Shown here: in pieces, positions 1 to 11,270 of the stretch
How the letters are laid out: every line of letters starts with the position of its first letter
How positions within the stretch are numbered: the first letter of the stretch is position 1
Assembly (NCBI GenBank): GCA_030998225.1
Contig: JAPYXD010000727.1
Location: forward strand, 2,604,001 to 2,668,000
Reading direction: 5' to 3'
Length of the DNA: 64,000 bases
DNA from: Diplolepis rosae
Lineage: Eukaryota > Arthropoda > Insecta > Hymenoptera > Diplolepididae
Translations under genes and position numbers: made by a program
Notes under the pieces: model-generated
What the model was told of the DNA's origin: nothing
Database searches by the model: none
The model's input: only the letters and a program-made list of their open reading frames with translations

Positions 1-1350
1 TTTTAGTTGCGCTTCTAGTGGTCTTGACAGAAAAATTACGTGTTGCCGGATCTCATGACAAGTTCAAGTTCTAGCTATTCCTATTTGCGGGAAGGTTTCT
101 CAGAAAAGCGGAAAACCATTGAATTGACTAAACGACGTTTAACGGGGATGGTTATCAAACGTGCCGACCTGTGAATCGCAATACGGCAAGAAGAGCGAGG
201 GTGACAATTTTGTTGGACACAAGTCCTCAGGCTTTTCAGGAGTAACCTCCATTCACCAGGCAAGTATTTTTTTCAATGGAAGATCCCTACGCGATTCACC
301 ATTCTCTCCTCTCGAGCTACTGTGAATGGAGGAAGAAATACCTATACGCGTATACGAATAGCATACAGCTATACACGAGCAAAGTCAAGTCGGGATTGAA
401 AAAAAGGCACCGGACCGCCTGCTGGTTCTTTCGTCTAGTGACACAAGTGTCCCATTCTTGGACTTTCGAGAGTCACATTGTCGGTTGCTCCTTAACACCA
501 TTAACTACGTTTTACCTTAAATTTAACCCAAAATGGGGGCCCTCTCGACAAATTTTCGGAATTTACGTCCATACAAGCATAAAGTATAAGGTATAATTTA
601 TACATTATATGAGGGATGAAAAAGTGAATGAACGAGAGTCCGTAGTTTTCTCTAGAACCGTCCTGCCCCCAAATTCCCGCGGGAACACTTTTGCATTTAA
701 ATCTCCCTTTCCAGACCCCCTTACTGCAGTTGATTCGTTCTAAATAGCATCGACCGCAATCGCCGTAGGTCGATTCTTATATATATATGCGATGATATTG
801 CATCCCCGAATCAGCCACAGGAAAAGGGGAAGCAGACAAGATTATGACCGCAATTCTCATCATGGAATGGCATTTAAGCAAAGGTAGCATTATTCTTATC
901 ATTGCATATGAGTAATACATAGTTTTCATTTTCAACAAAAAGAGAAAGATTAATACCTACTATTAAAATACACGTACTTCAGAAAAAGTACTTATGATTT
1001 GTTGAACAAACAAACAAAATTATGCAGTTCATGTCTCGTGCCACAAGAAATTAATCATAAAGAAAATAACAAGAATGTAATAAAACTTTCAAGCTTCTAA
1101 CCATTCTACTCTTCTTGAAACATTTCGAAATTTTTGAATTTACTTTTAATTCACTTGAAAGCGTTTAAAATCTTTTGAATTTACTGATAATTATCGTAAA
1201 AATTGAATATACAAAAGTAAAATAATAATAATTAAAAGTAGTATAAGTTGCATTGACCCTCAATTTTCTTTTTGGACCTAAAAGCCAATTTTTACCAACA
1301 ACGTACCATTTTATTCAAATAATGTAAATATTTTTAAAAAACAGGAATTA
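1..1350. other. 3' flank of the ind gene, no gene seen
   Basis: This stretch lies downstream of the minus-strand homeobox gene. The first 860 bases are less AT-rich than the rest, but the reading frames are short and unlike proteins. Bases 1,270-1,315 match the right-hand part of the ~143-bp repeat found at 6,045-6,187 and 14,219-14,362, so they are a truncated copy. Confidence 0.5.
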
Positions 1351-2242
1351 GAGTGAGTGGCCAAATTATTGTACTAACTTTGTTTTTTTTTGTCGTATAA
1401 AATCTCCTCACTCTAAAAACAAGTGTGTTACTTCTACACGTGAAATACGATAGTAACTTTTTAGACATTTGAAGTGTGTATTTTTAATACACATTACAAA
1501 CGTAACGTTTAATTTTCAAACACTTTAACGTTTTGTACCCAAAATGTGTGTTAAAAATACACACTTCAAATCCCTAAAAAGTTACTATCGTGATTCACGT
1601 GTAAATGTAACACACTTGTTTTTAGAGTGCTAATATTGACAATACACATATTAACATTTTTCCTTGAAAATAACATATATGACGTAAAAATTGTGCATAA
1701 AACTACTTCAAAATGAAGTGTTTTTGTCCATTTTTGAGGAAGAAATTGTGGAAAAAGTCCAAATTTCAAACGTTTCTGAAATTATGAATAATTCTCGAAA
1801 TAATTGATGTTATTAAATGTTCTTCGACTCATTTTGAAGGTAAATTCACGTAGAATGTAAAAGCATGCCAAAAAAGTTATAATAATTTTCCCCTAAATTC
1901 TTAAAAAGTCTAAACTCAGAACAAAAAAGGCGCAAAAATACAAACTTGCAAAATTATCAAATTTAATAAATTCTTGTGGGTTATCACTTTTATGTATTTT
2001 TAAAATCCTTTTCTTTGAGTATTAGAATTTTTTAATTATTGCGCCTTTTTTGTTCTTTTTCCACAATATCTTCCTCAAAAATGGACAAAAATACTTCATC
2101 TTGAGGTCGTTTTATGCATAATTTTGACGTGTTATATGTTATTTTCAGGGAAAAATTTCAATATATGTGTAGCGAATCAATATTAGAAGATTTTACGCGG
2201 CAAACAAAAACAAAATGAGTAAAATAATTTGGCCATCCAGTG
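1351..2242. mobile_element. Tc1/mariner-like foldback element, non-autonomous
   Basis: The ends are inverted repeats: GAGTGAGTGGCCAAATTATT on the left, and CACTGGATGGCCAAATTATT when the right end is read on the minus strand. Both are flanked by TA, the target duplicated by Tc1/mariner elements. The arms continue inward for several hundred bases; for example the segment at 1,700-1,755 is matched inversely at 2,055-2,110. No transposase frame is present. A 221-bp MITE (1,409-1,629) is inserted in the left arm. Internal sequence is distantly similar to the foldback family at 7,136-8,010. Confidence 0.7.
1409..1629. mobile_element. 221-bp MITE nested in the foldback's left arm
   Basis: The two ends are near-perfect inverted repeats of about 85 bases, starting CACTCTAAAAACAAGTGTG on each strand and leaving a short central spacer. 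The surrounding foldback gives an internal control: its right arm lacks this segment. Joining the flanks with a 2-base overlap (CT) restores the right-arm sequence with one mismatch. It has no coding capacity and its superfamily is not recognised. Confidence 0.75.
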
Positions 2243-3242
2243 TATATTGACCCTCAATAACAATATTTTCAATGTTCGCTGATTAGCTTTATATATATTT
2301 TGGTGAATAAAATTTAAACAAATAAATAAAAACTTTTTAGAATTTTTGAATCTTGCATGCACTTAAATCTCGAGTGCCCATAACAGCTCGTGATTTACTT
2401 ATTTTCCGCATTTACTTACTAACGGTTATTTTCACACTCAGAGCTTGTATTTTTTTGAAGTAAAAATAATTTCAAACAAGATTTTCTCTGCGATCCTTTT
2501 CTTATTATCTACCTGAACTTTAAGTTTCGTTCTTTTCTGCTCTACCCAAGGTTTACTGTATTCTTTGTCAAGAAGTTTCTCGCCAGACAGTTGGTCGCCA
2601 GCAATGTTTCTCCCAACACTTCCTATTTTACGTTTTACGGCAAAGTGAAACTTCTGAGAAATTAGGCCCCATCAGAATCTTCTATTCTTGTCCTTGATCT
2701 ATGAAGCTTTTTAGTTTACAATCAGATCTCTATTATAATCTTATTTGATTTTATTAAATATAATTAGTACTTTTTCAGCTGATTAATAAAATAAAATTTA
2801 ATTGAATAAACCCAATAAAATTCTTAATGAATTTCCACTTACAATCTTATTAATAGCTTTATATAAAAAAAATTCATTAAAGTACAGAACTTAGATTTCA
2901 CACTTATTTTTGTATAGATTTTTAAACTCTGATCAAGTTAACAATTCTTTAACAATTATGCCTTTTAAATTACAAATAAATATTTACATATAACAGAAAG
3001 GGGCTAATGAAATAAAAAGTATTAATTATCGAATAGCGAAATCTTTTATTCTTAAAAATATCCACTTCTCATCATTCAATCGTAAAAAATATTTACAATA
3101 ATTATCTAGCGGTTGAAAATTAATATACAGTATATACAAGTTGAATTGAGCAATCACTTCACATAATTCATTGTTTCGTCTCAGGTTAAAAAGCATAGAA
3201 AATGATAAATTATTGAAATTTCATTGAATGCATTTTAGGAAC
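2243..3242. other. 3' flank and probable 3' UTR of ind
   Basis: AT-rich sequence directly after the ind stop codon on the minus strand. A minus-strand AATAAA lies at 3,050-3,045, about 190 bases past the stop, and is a possible polyadenylation signal. Nothing else is recognisable. Confidence 0.4.
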
Positions 3243-4099
3243 TTAAGAATTGACAATATTTTCGACAGTGTGTTTGGTGCACGGCATAGTCGTAAAAACT
3301 GGAGTAGTAATAGTTGTTTGCATGAGAACAGTAGAAAATGGTGGCGAATCGATCCTCCGTTTTCTCTTATCATGTGGCATTGATTCTTCAAAGCAATCCA
3401 GAACTCTCTTGCAACCTCTGGTAGAACCATCAACTTGTCTCAAGGAGTTTGCAACTACAGCCGGATATCGATAAGGATGCCAATTGGATTTGGAATCTAG
3501 TTGTATACCCACAGACGTTGGAGAGTTTACGAGAGGAAACTCTTCAGCATAGGAAATACGACCCATCGGAAACTCTAATCCATCGACGTTTTCTGAGTTC
3601 TTCGTATCATCGATTACCTTCTCAGAACTTCTTCTCTCTTTCACTTTACTCTGCTTTCCAGATTCACTTCCATCATCTTCTTCCTCATCTCCAGCATCCT
3701 CATCTTCCTCTTCTTCTCTTTTTGGCAATTCCAATTCAGCATTGCCGCATTTTCGGTTTTCTTCAGCACAGCCATCTTTTTTCTTACCACAGGTCCTCAA
3801 ACAACAGCACTTCTGACTCTGGCCCGATGGAAGGTCCTCCTTCTTATACTTTACTCTTCGGTTCTGGAACCAAATCTTGACCTGCTTTTCGGAAAGTCTT
3901 AAATTCGTCGCAATCTCGATTCTTCGCAAGCGAGAGAGGTACATATTTGCAGAAAATTCTCGTTCCAGCTCCAGGAGTTGAGTACTAGTGAACGCAGTTC
4001 TGATTCTTTTGGAACTGTTGCTGAGTGAATTAGGAGATTTCGGAGGTGGCGTTGGTGAACTGCTATGCCGCGATGGTGATGTATTCGAAGCTGAGAAAT
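3243..4099 (-). CDS. ind: ind exon 2 (homeodomain and acidic tail)
   Basis: The acceptor is TTCTTGCAG, with the exon starting at 4,099; its first two bases complete codon 90 (Asp). The exon holds a Ser/Pro/Thr-rich lead-in, the whole homeodomain, the Cys-rich patch and the acidic region. It ends in TAA at 3,245-3,243. Confidence 0.92.
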
Positions 4100-4721
4100 C
4101 TGCAAGAATGAAAAAAAAAACAAATGATTTTAATTTCCTGAATTAAATTTTCGATAGAAATTATCATTAGTTCGATAATGGGTCTGTGGAAATAACGACG
4201 ATAAATAATATTCAATTGTTGAACTATCACCTTGAGTGATTTAATCTAAATTGAAAAATCACATCTCAAATTTAACTGAATTCGAGAAAAAAAAAGGGTC
4301 AGCACTTTGAGAAAATTTCACAATCTTTATAAAAGATATTTTATGAACCGAATCTGCTCTTAGTAAATTCATATTCAGACTTTTTATAAACCATGATTTT
4401 TTTCCCCAAACACTTACAAATAACTGAATAATGGTAGTAATAGTGATAATTACCAGATAATCTGCTGACGGAAGTGTTGATTGGTGAAGGAGGGCTCTGT
4501 CCAGACATAGGAAGTCCCACCATAGTTTGGGGACCGCATAATGGCACAGGAACAGGCAAAACTGGTGGCCTTGGAACTGGCCTAACCGGATGATATCCAA
4601 GTCCCAAATTGAATAAATTGAACATATAATTTGGCAGTTGGTTCCCTGCGTAATAGGGCAGAGGATAGCTGGGTGGCGTATTATTTCCAATCAACGAATC
4701 AACGAGAAAGCTTCGCGACAT
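3243..4721 (-). CDS. ind: Gsx/Gsh-class homeobox transcription factor (ind orthologue), two exons
   Basis: Sequence-specific nuclear transcription factor of the Gsx (ParaHox) family; Drosophila ind specifies intermediate-column neuroblasts. Coding exons are 4,721-4,454 and 4,099-3,243, a 354-base phase-1 GT-AG intron lies between them, and the product is 374 residues. The start is the ATG at 4,721; the in-frame codon further upstream at 4,736 is GTG. The protein opens [11 protein letters not shown], the Gsx N-terminal signature that resembles a SNAG repressor motif. A Pro/Tyr-rich linker follows, then a homeodomain at residues 119-178 with the helix-3 core [10 protein letters not shown] (Trp166, Gln168, Asn169). 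After the homeodomain come a Cys/Lys-rich stretch ([14 protein letters not shown]) and a long Glu/Asp run. The homeodomain assignment is firm; orthology to ind rather than another ANTP-class gene rests on the N-terminus plus the Gsx-like homeodomain. Confidence 0.93.
4454..4721 (-). CDS. ind: ind exon 1 (SNAG-like N-terminus)
   Basis: Encodes residues 1-89 and the first base of codon 90. The ATG at 4,721 has A at -3. The donor is G|GTAATT at 4,454/4,453. Besides [11 protein letters not shown] it carries a proline/valine-rich run around residues 50-65. Confidence 0.9.
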
Positions 4722-6044
4722 CTTGATCCTTTCCACTTTTCACGATTCTTATAAAAGCACCAAATCACATTCACGATAATCCAGTCTTGAAAATAATTTA
4801 GCACAGTTTTGAAAAATTGAAAAATTGTAAATTAATCAACTCCTTGTACGGGGAGGAAAAGTTTGAAGACGTGCTTGCAGCTCGGAGTTGCACCGAGATC
4901 TGAAGACGGGGCACCAATTCGAAAATATATAAAGGATACAAACTCCACCCAGGGGTTGGTTTACAGGAAGGGGACCTTTGTTGGGGCCCCGCCCTTGCAG
5001 GGTGCCCCTAAGGTCGGCTCACCCTTAGCCGGGGAGAACAAGGGGGAGGAACAGGGAAGAGTCCAGTCCCCGAGAGAACGAGAGTGAGTAGGGCAATTTT
5101 CTAAGCGCTAATTCGACGGGTGGTAATTTGGACGGATGCTTTCTACGTTCTAAGGTATCCTCACTACTGAGTCCTCTTCCTGTCGATTCCACCCTCCAGG
5201 GTAGAGTCGGCCTGGTCCCAAGTACCGCCTTAATTAAATAGTCAGCAACATTTTGTTCCAGTTGGATATATATTGCTGATTTTTTAATTAACGGGAAAGA
5301 CAGCAGTTCTGTCAGAATCACTTTTTTCAGAAGCACTTAATAGTCCTGACAAAAAATAAAATAAATAAAATCCAATTCGAAGAGGAGATTAAGAAGTCGC
5401 AAAAACTTTTGATCATCCTCGAGATTTGACCTTGTCTGGAGATATTAAAATAAATATTTATTTATTTTAATATTAAGGTATAATTTATGTATGGATAATA
5501 GATTTAGTTGGAAAAACTTTCTGTATTCTAGGGATAGCAATTTTCAATTATGTAATCTTTTTGATCTAATGATTGGAGTAGGTAGGAAGGAAATGAAATT
5601 AGAACTTGATAATGAAACTGGATTAGAACTATAAATAAGATTATATAAGACCGAACTCTCTTTCCCGTAGAAGGATTTTTAATAATCTGCTGAAGAATCG
5701 AAAATAAGAATTCTCAAATATATGAGCAGAAAGATTATGCTGTTTCTCAGTCTAGACAAGCTAATTAGATCGGCATTTATAAGATTGATTGATTGAGCTA
5801 CGCGTATTAAACCTTAAATTTTTGCATCTCTTCTTCGCAGTTGTATACGCATTTTATGTGTAAATGGTGAAGAGAATGTAATGAATCAGCGTCTACTACA
5901 TATCTTACTTAAAAATACGTTCTTTATACTTTAAATGAAATTTAGTAATTAATAAATAATTTTGGGTTATGATCTATGTATTAAAAGTATCGTTTTTTGT
6001 ATTATATGTTCAACTACTATTATTCCTATATAAAAATGTGAAAC
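4722..6044. promoter_or_regulatory. Upstream region of ind with a GC-raised block
   Basis: This is the immediate 5' side of the minus-strand ind gene. Bases ~4,840-5,250 are clearly richer in G+C than the surroundings and contain a short GC-rich inverted repeat around GGGGCCCCGCCC. That fits a core or proximal promoter. I found no convincing minus-strand TATA box. The remaining bases are AT-rich and without recognisable features. Confidence 0.35.
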
Positions 6045-6187
6045 TAGCGCCACCCTTTTTTATATTTTCTAGATTTTAATCAATATCACTGATGAGGGTT
6101 CCGATCTGAGCTGAAATGTCCGATTAAATCAACTTAATCATTTTTGGACCCTAAAGCCAATTTTTTCAAACAACGTACCATTTTATT
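6045..6187 (+). repeat. 143-bp dispersed repeat with hammerhead-like core, copy 1
   Basis: This unit matches 14,219-14,362 on the opposite strand with the same two ends: it begins TAGCGCCACCC and finishes AACGTACCATTTTATT. Inside is CTGATGA, then a 5-bp stem (GGTTC/GAGCT) closed by a CGATCT loop, then GAAA. That is the order of a hammerhead ribozyme core. Partial or diverged copies lie at 1,270-1,315 and about 17,280-17,400. Confidence 0.6.
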
Positions 6188-7068
6188 ACAAAGTATTTTT
6201 CAGAAAAATTAAACTTAATGTGTTTATCAATCTTATAATAATGGCATTTATTGATAGGATCAAATGCCTGCATGTGCCTCTTTATCATAAAATAATTTTT
6301 TTTATTATATATTATATGGATCAACGACCCGATAATTTGTTTGGCGTGTCAGACACGAGCTGCATTGCGAAAAAGATGCCCCACGCAACGGAAACCACTG
6401 ACCGTATAATTAATGTTTTACACAAAATTTATTGAGCATTTTCTGGCAGCGTCATCGATTGTTCGTGACGTGTCACCTACACCTGCTTAACTATCCGGTT
6501 GGCTATTAATATGTCTATAAAACTAATATGAGGTCAGTAGAACCTTTATCAATTCCATTACGTGAACACGAATACAAATAATTAATTCTAAAATGTTTCG
6601 AAATTTTTATTCACTTTACCAATCTAAACGTACGTGAAGAATTATCTCTCTAAATTTAAAGTGAGGAGTAGGCATTGTAGTAATTACGAAGAACGGATAT
6701 CAGTGAATCAGTGTATCAGTGAATTTCACTGGTTAATCAGCAAAAGTTCACTCATATACACCATTAATATTCCTTAGTAATATAATTTATGTAATAATGT
6801 ACTTCTCACTGATTTATGTCTAGAATGAATTCAGTAGAAAAATATTCTTCGTAATTTTTCAGTTTTTGCTAGTTTAAAAAAACTTTGCCTGAGTCACACA
6901 ATATCTGAATTTGCGTCACTGAATTAAATCAATAAGGACTGAAGAAAGAAAAATAAAATAAGGCGAAGAAATTGAAAAATGTTGAGAGTGGGTGAAACAC
7001 TGAAGGATAATTTAATTGAGGCAGACATTATACTTATTTTTCAAGAAAAATATCTTAATATTTGTAAC

Positions 7069-7108
<40 letters not shown>

Positions 7109-7135
7109 AATATGATAATATTTGTCATTTTATTA
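6188..7135. other. AT-rich intergenic DNA with a (TA)n tract
   Basis: No gene was seen. Bases ~6,690-6,770 contain repeated CAGTGAATC/TTCACTG motifs in both orientations. A (TA)n microsatellite runs at about 7,073-7,102. The segment 6,985-7,102 is repeated in reverse at about 21,745-21,860, next to another copy of the foldback that follows here. Confidence 0.45.
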
Positions 7136-8010
7136 CACTGCTGTGCAAAGGTCGTCAGGCACTTGTTCATAACTATTCCTAAAAAGTTTCCAACTTATAA
7201 AATACCTACCAATGAATTTTTTCCTTAAAATGGCATGATTAGGTAACAAAATTCTGCATTCAATGACTCAAAAACGAAGTGTTTTAGTCCATTATTAACA
7301 AAGATATTGCGTAAAAAGTGAAGATTTCAAAGTTTTCTTGAATTTTAAACAACTCTTGAACCAATTAACATTTTTTAACTTTTCCCAGCTTATTATAGAA
7401 GTAAATTTACAAAGACTATTAGTAACGTATATCAAAAATATTTTGATACATTTTTTCTTGATACTATTAAAGTTAAAATTTAGGAAAACAAAGTTGTGAG
7501 AATACAAATGATTCTCATATACTTGAAAAACGGATTTTAAAAATTATAAAAATTGATGATATGAAAAAAATACAAAACATCTTAAAAAATACAATAAAAT
7601 TATTTTTTAAACTTTTTTCATAAATAAATTCACAAATTTGAAGTTTTACAACTTTTTCGTTCTAAGCTCAGATTTCGGCTGCATTCAAGAAAAATCATTA
7701 AAATTTACTTTTTACATAACTAACATTCTACGTAATTCTCATTTTGAAATGAGTCAAGAAAAGTTAAAAAATATTCCTTTTACTTCAAGAGTTGTTTAAA
7801 ATTCAAGAAAACTTTGAAATCGTGACTTTCTTTACAATATCTTCGTTAATAATTGACTAAAATACTTCGTTTTGGGGTCATTAAATGCAGAATTTTGCTA
7901 CCTTGCATGTTATATTCTAAGGACAAAATCCATTGTTAGGTATTTTATAAATTAGAAGTTTTTATGTGAATCGTTAAAAACAAGTGCCCGGGGACTTTTG
8001 CATAGCACTG
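7136..8010. mobile_element. Tc1/mariner-like foldback family, complete copy
   Basis: It is flanked by TA on each side (7,134-7,135 and 8,011-8,012). The left end reads CACTGCTGTGCAAAGGTCG and the right end, on the minus strand, CAGTGCTATGCAAAAGTCC. The arms are complementary for over 300 bases; the segment at 7,270-7,375 recurs inverted at 7,745-7,890. It has no transposase, so it must have been moved by one supplied elsewhere. Other copies are at 19,788, 28,214 and, more distantly, 1,351. Confidence 0.75.
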
Positions 8011-8489
8011 TAATTCAAGTCTAAAAATTGGCTAACTCCAAGACGTAATATAAACTAGAGCATTAGAAAAGGACAGACTTATGCGTTTATACACTGAATG
8101 GCTAAATTTAAGTCAAAATCGCCTGTTAGTTATAAAACATTTAAGACGTTTTTTCTGTGAACAAAAGTCATTGAAGAGAATACAAGAGATTATTATACAA
8201 TACAATGTGTAATTTCATTTTATGCATAAAAAAGTAACGATTTATTGCAAGCAACAAAAAAAAATAAAAATAGTATTTTCGCTAAAAATATAATTTTTAG
8301 TAGAATCTTTAATTCATTGAAATTCTGCTAAATGCGGATTAGAAACGTACAGGCCGTACCAGCAGAGAATATTCGTTTTTTTTAAATAAAAAACATAAAT
8401 TATTTATTTCAAATTTAAAATAATAAATTATTTATTTATTCCAGTTATCATTCAAGAATTTCTCAAACATTCTGAATTGAAAAATTTTA
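8011..8489. other. AT-rich intergenic DNA
   Basis: No gene, repeat or site recognised. Confidence 0.4.
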
Positions 8490-8800
8490 AAGTGACATGT
8501 TCGATAACATGTCTGCTATTATATTGACCCAAAATTCATAGAATTTTTTTCATTTCTCATTACATAAGTTTTTCAATTTTATGATAATCCTTATTTTAAT
8601 TATCTCCGTTTTACAGAAATTTTGAATTATTCTTTGAATTTATGATACTGAAGAGAGCCTCCATATATGGCCGAAACGTTTGCCTTGCTTTCTTTTTGAG
8701 TATTTTTATATCTAATAGTGAAAATTTTAATCGAAGAAAATAAAAAGAATCTGACCCTATGCCAAAATAATGAGAAATGAAAAAAATTCTGAATTGAATT
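8490..8800 (+). repeat. Inverted-repeat element with CGAAACG hammerhead-like segment
   Basis: Outer arms at about 8,532-8,562 and 8,769-8,797 are inverted copies containing TTTTTTTCATTTCTCATTA. Between them, at about 8,651-8,690, is CTGAAGA, a short GCC/GGC stem and CGAAACG. This resembles a hammerhead core with one change in the CTGATGA box. The outer sequence is related to the 117-bp insertion at 20,475-20,591. Penelope-like retroelements are known to carry hammerhead ribozymes, so this could be a remnant of one; that is inference. Confidence 0.45.
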
Positions 8801-11270
8801 TAATCACCAGTAAATTTAATTGAATCCTAATAGAGAATGTTTTATTTTAGAGTAAATGAATTCATCTTTTTCACTTTAAATTTTTGACAAGTTTAAGTTC
8901 GTTAAAGTTTTGTTTTATTATAATTTAGTCACTTAATTTGCTCCTCATTTCAGACCTATTCAGCTAACGTATCGCAGCATATAAACCTTTATTTTCAGCT
9001 TCCAAACTACATAATTTTCCAGCCACGTACCAAATTAAATATTCTTGGAGATGAAGGGGAACGATCCAGCATGTCTCGGGTTGAAATTGAATGTACGCGT
9101 TTGACAAAAAAAAAATTTTTCAAAATATTTTTTCATAAAAAACAATGGCAAAAAATCGAACTTTTTACATATACTGCTGTAATATATAAAACAAAAATCC
9201 AAAAATGAATTAAATCACAAGTAAACGTGATAATTTAACTTTTTCATTAACACTTCTTTGTTATAGATACCTTTGAATCAGTTCTACATATCACACAGTA
9301 TATTATTGCGGGCAGCGTAGAGTCAACTCCGAGCGCATCAATTTTGCAAACCAAGCATGATTTTCGCGAATTAGAATTTTTTAAATAATTTTTAAATAAG
9401 GAATTATGTGTGTGCAAAGTTTGGAGTACCTAAAGTGAATTTTTTTTTCTCAATCTACGCGCCAAGTTTGAGATTTTGGCATGAGACATAAATTCCTCCC
9501 TTGAAATGGAGAATATAAAAGTTATAAACTTGAATAACTTGAAAAGTGAGAACTAAGGCAAAATCATAAAACTGAAATATTCCTGGTATTTTCCGGTTCC
9601 TGTGATTAACTATAGTCATCCAAAATTAATACAATTTTGGAAAATTATAAAAATTACAGTAAACAATGGCACTTTAAATTAAATTCCCTCTGATATAAAA
9701 TAATATCTAAAAGACAAAATAATTTTGATGATATAATTATAAAACCTGTTCCATTAAAAGTTGAGACGCAAAAGCAATAGGAATATAATAATAATTCATG
9801 AGAGGTCGAATAATCCAAGACGTGCTTTTAATAACGACTCTGACATATTCGTCTATGGCGCAGCCACGATTTCAAACCCCTAATAACACGACTAATCCCA
9901 TTACAATGTTGCCCTATGCACGAGACAAGGCAGGCCCCCTTTTGCATTGAAAATCATGGTAACGCTATCTTATGGGTGTCCTGAATATTACATACAATAA
10001 GCATCCCAACATATGTCCGTTCGTCGTGGTGCAGATACGAGAGAAGCAGGAAATTGTGCACCCTTCGTTAGGGTTGCAATAACAGGACGAACACTTGAAT
10101 GCAAGACTGTGTTTTATATTAATTTGAATATGTGTGCACTGGTACCACCAAACTCTCTCAGATCATTACCAATAAAGGATATTTTCATTTCATATAGGGG
10201 CTCCCCCCATGAAGCAACCCCATTGGCTCATCTCTCTCAACAGGGGCGTGTTCTAATTCATTTTAAAAATCCCTTCCCTCTCGCCTATTTCATTTCCTCT
10301 TTCATTTAGGCTTGGTACACCATTTGCAAACTATAAACTGTTTAATCACGCAAAAAAGCTTTTTCTTCTCCAAATTTACGTTCTGTTGTGTTTGACGTAA
10401 ACTTTTCAACGCCGAGTATCAATAGCGAGTCTTTCAGGTTGAATTGTGAATGAAGAAAACGATCTGTGAACGATCCAATGCATGAGAACTTGAGAGCAAT
10501 TCTTAGAACAGCGTGTTGCGTAAAAAAGCCGAGGTGAAAGAAGAAACGTGCCTTTTCGAACAATACAAGTGTTCCGGGCTTGCCCTATTTCGGTTCATCA
10601 ACGGGATTTCGGTGGAAAAGAACTGTAAGACTCCTCCATTCATAAATCCAAACAAGTTACATTCTTGGGGTATTTGGCATTTTATTTAAAGTGGCTTCAA
10701 AAAGCTGCTTTTATAAAAGAAAATCGTATTTTGAACCAAACAGGTATTCTATGGGTAATATTCATTCATGAATTTTTAGGGACTTTGGACTAAGCTCTTA
10801 TTTAATTCATAATTACTCTATGCTTCTTATTCAATGCAGAAAAAAGTAAAAAAATGTTTAAAGCAAAAAGTCAGGTCATTGGGGAAAAATATTTTCAATT
10901 AAAATTTTTATTTTTTAGTAGAATTTCACTATTTTTAATTACTATGAACTATGAAAATAAATATTTGTTTGAATCAAATTAATTATTCTTCAAAACAAAT
11001 AAATTAATACATTGATATATGGTCAAAGATATAATTTGTTTGATTTATGGCAGAAATTTATTTGATTCGAACAAAATATTTATTTGGTCTAAAAATATTT
11101 TGTTTGAATCAAACAAATTTTGTTTCATTTGAACAAAACATTTCTTTACATCAAAGAAAGTGTTTCAAACAAATAATTTTTTCGATTCAATCAAATATTT
11201 TTTCTGAGTGCATCTCTTATTTTAAATTTACCGCAAAAAATATTTTTCCAAATGTACAATGACTTAATTT
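8801..11270. other. Intergenic; single-copy island at 9.83-10.32 kb and palindromic AT repeats
   Basis: Bases ~9,830-10,320 are less AT-rich and look like single-copy DNA, so they are a candidate regulatory element. From about 10,960 to 11,210 the sequence is a dense set of short inverted repeats built from TTTGTTTGAATCAAACAAA-like palindromes (a perfect 19-bp one at 11,098-11,116). It ends in TTTTTTCTGAGTG. No gene was found. Confidence 0.45.

Noticed and set aside
3449..3880. Open frame on the plus strand opposite ind exon 2
   Set aside because: It is the antisense shadow of the homeobox exon and encodes a low-complexity Ser/His/Leu peptide.
4722..4736. Upstream in-frame start for ind at 4,736
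   Set aside because: The codon is GTG, not ATG, and Gsx proteins begin at the following MSRSFLV.
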